Under the pieces are notes generated by a model that saw only the letters and a program-made list of their open reading frames with translations, did not search any database and was not told where the DNA came from. From NCBI GenBank assembly GCA_051878835.1, contig JBJEKW010000015.1, forward strand, positions 4,623-68,622: a stretch of 64,000 bases of DNA. The letters are read 5' to 3'. Source of the DNA: Olsenella_K sp051878835 (GTDB taxonomy: Bacteria; Actinomycetota; Coriobacteriia; Coriobacteriales; Atopobiaceae). A program made the position numbers and the translations under genes. Positions 59,361-64,000 of the stretch are shown in pieces (position 1 is the stretch's first letter; each line of letters opens with the position of its first letter).

Positions 59361-62240
59361 CTACTTCTTGCTCTTCTTGCCACCCTTCGTGATGCCTTCC
59401 TGGGCACGCCAACGGTTCATCTTCATGTGACGACGGACGAAGTAGGTCACCAGCAGTGCGATGATGCCGACCTGTGCCACCTCGGCGATGGTCAGGATGG
59501 CCGCCTGGTGGTAGATGCCCACGGACAGCGAGTTGGACGCGTTGGCCTCGGTGTACAGGATGTCGTGGCAGGCACGGCGCAGGGCCTGTCGACCAGCCAC
59601 GGTGCCCAGCGTCTGGTCGGTAAGCTTCGTGTTCTGCAGGAAGCTCAGGTACAGGTCGTTGCCGGCACGCAGACCGCGGTTGATGTCCGCGGTGTCAGCG
59701 GACATGACGCAGTCGGTGACGACGGAGCCGTGGAAGCCCCACTCGTTGCGCAGGACATCGGTCAGAAGAGCGTGGCTCTCGGCGCAGGGCGTGGTGCCCA
59801 GCCTGTTGTACGCGCTCATCATGCCCGTGGCGCCAGCCTGCTTCACCGCAATCTCGAAAGGCTTCAGGTAAATCTCGCGGATGGCCTGCTCGTTTGCCCA
59901 GGTCACGAGTCCGCCAGCGTCACCACGGTGCGTCTCCTGGTCGTTCAGGGCGAAGTGCTTCAGATAGCAGTACACGCCGTTGCCCTGGATGCCCTCAATC
60001 TCGGAGGCCACGACCTTGCCGGTCAGCAGGCCGTCCTCGGACACGTACTCGTAGTTGCGGCCGCCGAAGGGGCTGCGGTGCGTGTCGGCGCCGGGGGCGT
60101 ACAGGCCGGCCACCTTCAGCGCAGTGGCCTCCTTCGCAAACAGCTCTCCCATACGCTGTGCCAGCTCGGTGTTCCAGGTGTAGCCCAGCACGCTCTGGCC
60201 GGTCAGCTGGGTGCCGGTGTAGCTGGCCATGATGTTGTTCACGCCGTTGGGGCCATCGCACTCCACCATGGCAGGCTTGCCGATGCTCTTTGCGCTGAAG
60301 GTCATCCAGCCGCCGTTGCCCACCAGCAGCTCCTGCTCCTTCTGGCTCATCTGGTCCAGCAGGCTGTCCCACTTCGGGTCGTCGTACGACAGGCCCGCCA
60401 TGTCGGCCAGCTTCAGGCCGTTGTGGGCGCCATAGGTAACGTCGGTACCTTCGTTGTCATCCGAGCCGCTCAGCCCCTCGGAGGAGTTGGGGTCGTCCAG
60501 GGCGGCCTTGATGTCCTCGGAGGCCTCCTTCGTGGAGGGAGCCATCGTGGGGAAGGTGCCCGCCCAGTTGGCGCGGCTGAGGTAGGTCACGTCGTCGCCG
60601 TTGGAGACGTCGGAGAACTCGTCGGTCGCGGCGATCTGGTCGGTCGAGCGAGCGCCGTCGTGGGCGTCATCGTAGATGTAGTCGCGGTCCACGTGCACGG
60701 TGCGCGAATCGATGGCGTCGTGCGAGTTGTTGCGCAGGCTGATCTGGTAGTCGCCGGCCTCCAGCACGTAGGCGCCGTCGGATGCCTTCACGTGCGTGTA
60801 GTCGTAGCTGGCCATGTCCTCGTGGGTCCAGCTCAGCGTTACGGTCTGGGTCTCACCCGGCTGCAAAAGGTCGGTCTTCGCGAAGTCACCCAGGACGCAG
60901 GAGCTCTTCTCGATGCCGCCCTTGGTGTAGGGGGCGCTGTAGTAGCCCTGCACCACGTCCTTGCCCGCGACCGAGCCGGTGTTCGTGACGTCGACCTTCA
61001 TCGTGATGGTGGTGCCGTCGTCCTGGAAGTCAGAGATCTTCTGGTCGAATGTCGTGTACGACAGGCCGTAGCCGAACGGGTACTGCACCGTGGACTTGTA
61101 GTCGATGTAGCCGTCCTGGGCGGCCGTCTCGTAGTAGCGGTAGCCCACGTAGATGCCCTCGGCGTAGTCCACCCAGTGCACGTTCTCGGTGCCGGAGGTG
61201 GCGTCGCCCGAGCCTGCGAACAGGGCACCGTTGGTGTGCTGCACGTTCGTGTAGTCATGCGCGCCGAAGTTGTAGTAGCTGGGGGCGGACGCCAGCGAGT
61301 AGGCGAAGGTGTCCACCGTACGGCCGCTGGGGTTCACGGCACCCGTCAGCACCTGGCCCACGGCGTCGCAGCCGGTGGAGCCCGGCGTGCCGATCCACAG
61401 GGCGGCGTCGATCTGCTGGTCGTCCAGGAAGCCCAGCTCCATGGCGTTGGGGCTGTTCAGCACCACGACCACGTTGCTGAAGTTCTGCTTCACCATCGTG
61501 AGGAGGTCCTCCTCGTTGGGCGTTATCTGCAGGTAGCTGCGCCCGGCCTCGGAGCCCTCGTAGTCGGCCATGTCGGTGGGCAGGTCGTAGCCCTCGCCGC
61601 CCTTGCGGGTCAGGACCACGATGGCCGTGTCGGAATAGGCCTTCGCGTTGTCGATGACGTCGGAGGTGTAGCTGGACTGGGGCAGCTCGTACAGGTTCCA
61701 GTCGGTGCCCACCAGGCCCATGCTCTTGGACGACTCGGCGTTCTGGTCGTAGAACTGCTCGAGGTCGGGGTTCACCTGCAGGCCGGCGTCCTTCAGGCCC
61801 TGGTAGAACGTGACGTTGCTGGACGTGTTGCCCGAGCCGGAGCCCGTGCCGCCATAGGTGAAGTTGTTGCCCACGGTGGAGCCGAACACGTTCACCTTCT
61901 GGTCGCCCGAGAGCGGCAGGGCGTTGTTGTCGTCCTTCAGCAGGGTGATACCCTCGGACTCGACCTCCTCGGTGATGTCGCGCGTGTCCTGGCTGGCCTG
62001 TTGCACGTCGGCCGAGCTCATGTCGGGCTTCGTGACGAACGTGGTCACGACGTCGAAGTAGGGGCTCACGAAGAGTCCCACCACCAGCGTGACGGCCACC
62101 ACGATGGTGGTCACCACGCACATCAGGCCAAACAGGAACTTCTTTGGCCTCTTTACGGGCTTTGGCTGGCCGTGCTCGGGCTTGACCGGCCGCTGGTCGG
62201 CGCCCTTCTCCAGCTCCTTGGAATCGTGCTTCGCTAGCAT
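59361..62240 (-). CDS. Membrane-anchored GH3 glycosidase with reversed domain order
   Basis: The product is 959 residues. After a basic N-terminus comes a membrane helix at about 35-58 (FLFGLMCVVTTIVVAVTLVVGLFV). The GH3 alpha/beta sandwich domain comes first (EGITLLKDDNNALPLSGDQKVNVFGS near 93-118), then a fibronectin-III-like part (QYPFGYGLSYTTFDQKI ... VKVDVTNTGSVAGKDVVQGYY). Only then comes the TIM barrel (VECDGPNGVNNIMA, KVAGLYAPGADTHRSPFGGRNYEYVSEDGLLTG, YCYLKHFALNDQETHR, GSVVTDCVMS with likely nucleophile Asp843). A second membrane helix lies at about 911-935, followed by a Lys-rich tail. Normal GH3 enzymes have the barrel first. Substrate is probably a beta-glucoside or xyloside outside the cell. 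The ATG at 62240 has GGGGAG upstream. Divergent from the LytTR/kinase pair. Confidence 0.92.
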   Translation of the reverse strand: MLAKHDSKELEKGADQRPVKPEHGQPKPVKRPKKFLFGLMCVVTTIVVAVTLVVGLFVSPYFDVVTTFVTKPDMSSADVQQASQDTRDITEEVESEGITLLKDDNNALPLSGDQKVNVFGSTVGNNFTYGGTGSGSGNTSSNVTFYQGLKDAGLQVNPDLEQFYDQNAESSKSMGLVGTDWNLYELPQSSYTSDVIDNAKAYSDTAIVVLTRKGGEGYDLPTDMADYEGSEAGRSYLQITPNEEDLLTMVKQNFSNVVVVLNSPNAMELGFLDDQQIDAALWIGTPGSTGCDAVGQVLTGAVNPSGRTVDTFAYSLASAPSYYNFGAHDYTNVQHTNGALFAGSGDATSGTENVHWVDYAEGIYVGYRYYETAAQDGYIDYKSTVQYPFGYGLSYTTFDQKISDFQDDGTTITMKVDVTNTGSVAGKDVVQGYYSAPYTKGGIEKSSCVLGDFAKTDLLQPGETQTVTLSWTHEDMASYDYTHVKASDGAYVLEAGDYQISLRNNSHDAIDSRTVHVDRDYIYDDAHDGARSTDQIAATDEFSDVSNGDDVTYLSRANWAGTFPTMAPSTKEASEDIKAALDDPNSSEGLSGSDDNEGTDVTYGAHNGLKLADMAGLSYDDPKWDSLLDQMSQKEQELLVGNGGWMTFSAKSIGKPAMVECDGPNGVNNIMASYTGTQLTGQSVLGYTWNTELAQRMGELFAKEATALKVAGLYAPGADTHRSPFGGRNYEYVSEDGLLTGKVVASEIEGIQGNGVYCYLKHFALNDQETHRGDAGGLVTWANEQAIREIYLKPFEIAVKQAGATGMMSAYNRLGTTPCAESHALLTDVLRNEWGFHGSVVTDCVMSADTADINRGLRAGNDLYLSFLQNTKLTDQTLGTVAGRQALRRACHDILYTEANASNSLSVGIYHQAAILTIAEVAQVGIIALLVTYFVRRHMKMNRWRAQEGITKGGKKSKK

Positions 62241-62439
62241 GTGCTCCCCTCTCTGCCGCCTGCGCGGTCTTTCGGGCGAATAGCCCGCCTTCGGGCGAAT
62301 CGCCCACTTGAACCCATCCGACGCAAATCGTAAAGACGGACATGCCGCGCGAGGGATACCTGGCATAATCGGGCGGGGTCTGCGACATAATTGGAATCGC
62401 AGCGGTGACGTCGCATCTTGCGAGGGGAAAGAAGGGCAG

Positions 62440-63153
62440 ATGTATCGCATCCAGATAATCGAGGACACGCCCGAAGAGGCGCAGCGGCTGAGGTCGCACC
62501 TGGACCGCTACGCGCACGAGAGGGGACTCGACCTGGACGTGGAGGTGCTGCCCAGCGCGCTGGAGTTCGTGAACTCGAAGCACACCGCAGACCTCATATT
62601 CATGGACATAGACCTGCCGGGCATCAACGGCATGGAGGCCGCGCAGATCCTGCGCACGTACGACCCCGAAACGCCGCTGGTGTTCGTGACGAACCTGGCA
62701 CAGTACGCGGTGCGTGGCTACCAGGTGGACGCCATCGACTTCGTCGTGAAGCCCGTGGAGTACTACGACTTTGCCCTGCGCATGGACCGCGCCATGCGCG
62801 TGGTCAAGCGCCGCAGCGCCGAGACCGTGGCGCTGCCCACGGCGGACGGCATCCGCGTGGTGCGCCTGTCGGACGTCGTCTACATAGACATCGTGAAGCA
62901 CGACCTGCACTATCACCTGGCAAGCGAGGAGGAGCCTCTACGCCGACGCGGCAGCATAGGCCAGGTGGCCCAGGAGCTGGAGCCCAAGGGATTCCTCAAG
63001 ATCTCGGCCTCCTGCGTCATCAACATGGCCCAGGTGGCGCGCATCCGCCCCACCTCCGTCGTGATGTCCGACCAGACCGAGCTCTTCTACAGCCGCTCGC
63101 AAAAGAAGGCGGCGCTAGAGCGCCTGGCCAGCTATGTGGGGAGGAGCATCTAG
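62440..63153 (+). CDS. LytTR-family response regulator (AgrA/LytR type)
   Basis: The 237-residue product has a receiver domain (IQIIEDTPEEAQRL, phospho-Asp in LIFMDIDLPGINGMEAA near residue 54, VTNLAQYAVRGYQVDAIDFVVKPVEY) and a C-terminal LytTR DNA-binding domain (RVVRLSDVVYIDIVKHDLHYHL ... FLKISASCVINMAQVARI). The ATG at 62440 has GAAGGG upstream. Its stop codon overlaps the GTG of the following sensor kinase, so they form a two-component pair. The GH3 gene is divergent at 199 bp and is a possible target; inference. Confidence 0.93.
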   Translation: MYRIQIIEDTPEEAQRLRSHLDRYAHERGLDLDVEVLPSALEFVNSKHTADLIFMDIDLPGINGMEAAQILRTYDPETPLVFVTNLAQYAVRGYQVDAIDFVVKPVEYYDFALRMDRAMRVVKRRSAETVALPTADGIRVVRLSDVVYIDIVKHDLHYHLASEEEPLRRRGSIGQVAQELEPKGFLKISASCVINMAQVARIRPTSVVMSDQTELFYSRSQKKAALERLASYVGRSI

Positions 63154-64000
63154 TGCCCGCCTGGCTGTACTCGCTCCTCAGCTGCCTGGGCATCGTGGCC
63201 AGCATCGGGCTGGGCGTGGCGGTCTTTGCGACGGCGCTGTCGCCGCGCCAGAACCTGGCGGGCAGGATGGCCGTGGTCGTAGGCGTCGTCGTGGTGGCGA
63301 CCGCCCTGCTGTCTCTGTGGTGGACGTCGACAGGCTGGCAGGGCACCCAGATCGCCGCGAGCCCATATACCGGCGTGGACGTGCCCCTGCAGCTGCTGAT
63401 CTTCTCGGCACTCTTGGTGGCGTCGGTGTTCGTGGTGCGGTTCCTGTGCGACGCGTCGCTGTGGACGGCGCTGTTCTGCTGCTCGGCGGGATACGCCCTG
63501 CAGAACCTGGCCTCGGGCGCCTCCGAGCTGGTGTGGGTGCTGGTCATGGGCACCGGCCCCATCTGGTCGCTGCGCCAGCCGGGCGCCTACGGGCTGTACT
63601 CGATTCTGACCTGGAGCATCAGCGGCCTGGTGTACGTGGTGGCTTACCTGGGCGTAACCCGCCGGCTGGACCGTCAGGGCCTCGAGAGCGTCAGCGACCA
63701 CGCCATGCTGATGATGATGGCCGTGGTCATACTGATGGTCATAGGCTTTGACCTGGTCATAAAGAGCCTCAGCGCCGTCGGGACGGCCCTGCCTTACATT
63801 GTGGCGCTGCGCCTGGTGCACGGGTTCATCTGCGTGTTCACGGTGTGGATGGAGTACGAGCTCCTGGTGAACCGCCGCTTGCAGACCCAGCGAGACGTGG
63901 CCAAGCACGTGCTGGCCGAGCGCGAGCGCCAGTACCAGCAAAGCCGGCAGAGCATGGACGCCATCAACGCGCGCATGCACGACCTGCGCCACCAGGTGTT
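63153..64000 (+). CDS. Sensor histidine kinase, AgrC/LytS-like, 3' end missing
   Basis: The frame starts at a GTG that shares its first base with the last base of the regulator's stop (TAGTG). About 282 residues are present before the window ends. They form a sensor part with about six hydrophobic segments (WLYSLLSCLGIVASIGLGVAVF, MAVVVGVVVVATALLSLWW, LLIFSALLVASVFVVRFL, LYSILTWSISGLVYVVAYLG, MLMMMAVVILMVIGFDLVI, LRLVHGFICVFTVWM). A coiled linker follows, then INARMHDLRHQV with the likely phospho-accepting His of the HPK10 (peptide-sensing) class. The GHKL ATPase domain lies beyond the window. It pairs with the LytTR regulator upstream. Confidence 0.88.
   Translation, partial: MPAWLYSLLSCLGIVASIGLGVAVFATALSPRQNLAGRMAVVVGVVVVATALLSLWWTSTGWQGTQIAASPYTGVDVPLQLLIFSALLVASVFVVRFLCDASLWTALFCCSAGYALQNLASGASELVWVLVMGTGPIWSLRQPGAYGLYSILTWSISGLVYVVAYLGVTRRLDRQGLESVSDHAMLMMMAVVILMVIGFDLVIKSLSAVGTALPYIVALRLVHGFICVFTVWMEYELLVNRRLQTQRDVAKHVLAERERQYQQSRQSMDAINARMHDLRHQV

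Overview
The window is 64 kb of GC-rich bacterial chromosome. Its gene content points to a strictly fermentative, oxygen-protected actinobacterium: pyruvate formate-lyase with its activase, a rubrerythrin, an iron alcohol dehydrogenase, a complete glycogen operon and an FCT-like sortase-assembled pilus. I infer a member of the Coriobacteriia (Olsenella/Atopobium-like). That rests on gene content and codon style, not on a database match. Three runs of exactly 100 N (50206-50305, 56929-57028, 58722-58821) are scaffold gaps of unknown true length. They interrupt dnaX, a crp/fnr gene and a tandem repeat.

Layout. 1-8.5 kb: end of rdgB, rph, tRNA-Val, murE, a pentapeptide-repeat gene, an iron alcohol dehydrogenase, two tandem diverged TPR genes, tRNA-Glu and tRNA-Leu. 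8.7-16.4 kb (minus strand): ppx/gppA, a divIC/ftsB-like gene, mazG with a 14-base C tract, and mfd. 16.5-21.7 kb (minus): a pilus operon in the order tip adhesin, small ORF, signal-peptidase-like protein, major pilin, class B sortase, minor pilin. A divergent NTF2-LytTR regulator (22.2-23.0 kb) lies next to it. 24.3-37.8 kb (minus): a GH13-GH77 fusion enzyme, then the operon glgB-glgP-glgC-glgD-glgA. 38.2-45.4 kb: nth, an O-acetylhomoserine sulfhydrylase, rubrerythrin, an rrf2-mutY pair, a HAD phosphatase and tRNA-Asp. 46.4-50.9 kb: dnaX-ybaB-recR and a membrane protein. 51-57.7 kb: pflA-pflB, a FAD enzyme strongly resembling the polyunsaturated fatty acid isomerase PAI, a Crp/Fnr regulator and Hsp20. 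59.3-64 kb: a membrane-anchored GH3 enzyme with reversed domain order, divergent from a LytTR response regulator and a truncated sensor kinase.

How the parts fit. Glycogen is made by glgC/D, glgA and glgB and degraded by glgP and the GH13-GH77 enzyme. Energy metabolism runs through pflA/pflB and the alcohol dehydrogenase. A Crp/Fnr gene and a perfect FNR-type palindrome flank the PAI-like gene, which suggests redox control of fatty acid isomerisation.

The most unusual content is between genes. Nearly every long intergenic stretch is an array of degenerate palindromic repeats. There are three copies of a three-hairpin element (7.9, 8.1 and 54.5 kb). Two arrays have an exact 52-bp period (23.5-24.0 and 39.3-39.7 kb), and each is interrupted once by the same 15-mer. 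Three arrays built on a GGGGCG/CGCCCC dyad (28.4, 45.8 and 58.4 kb) share a core held between two palindromes 114-115 bp apart. Short hairpin arrays of 19-20 bp lie at 11.5 and 45.1 kb, and two further nested inverted-repeat clusters lie at 12.7 and 23.2 kb. I recognise no known element class in these.
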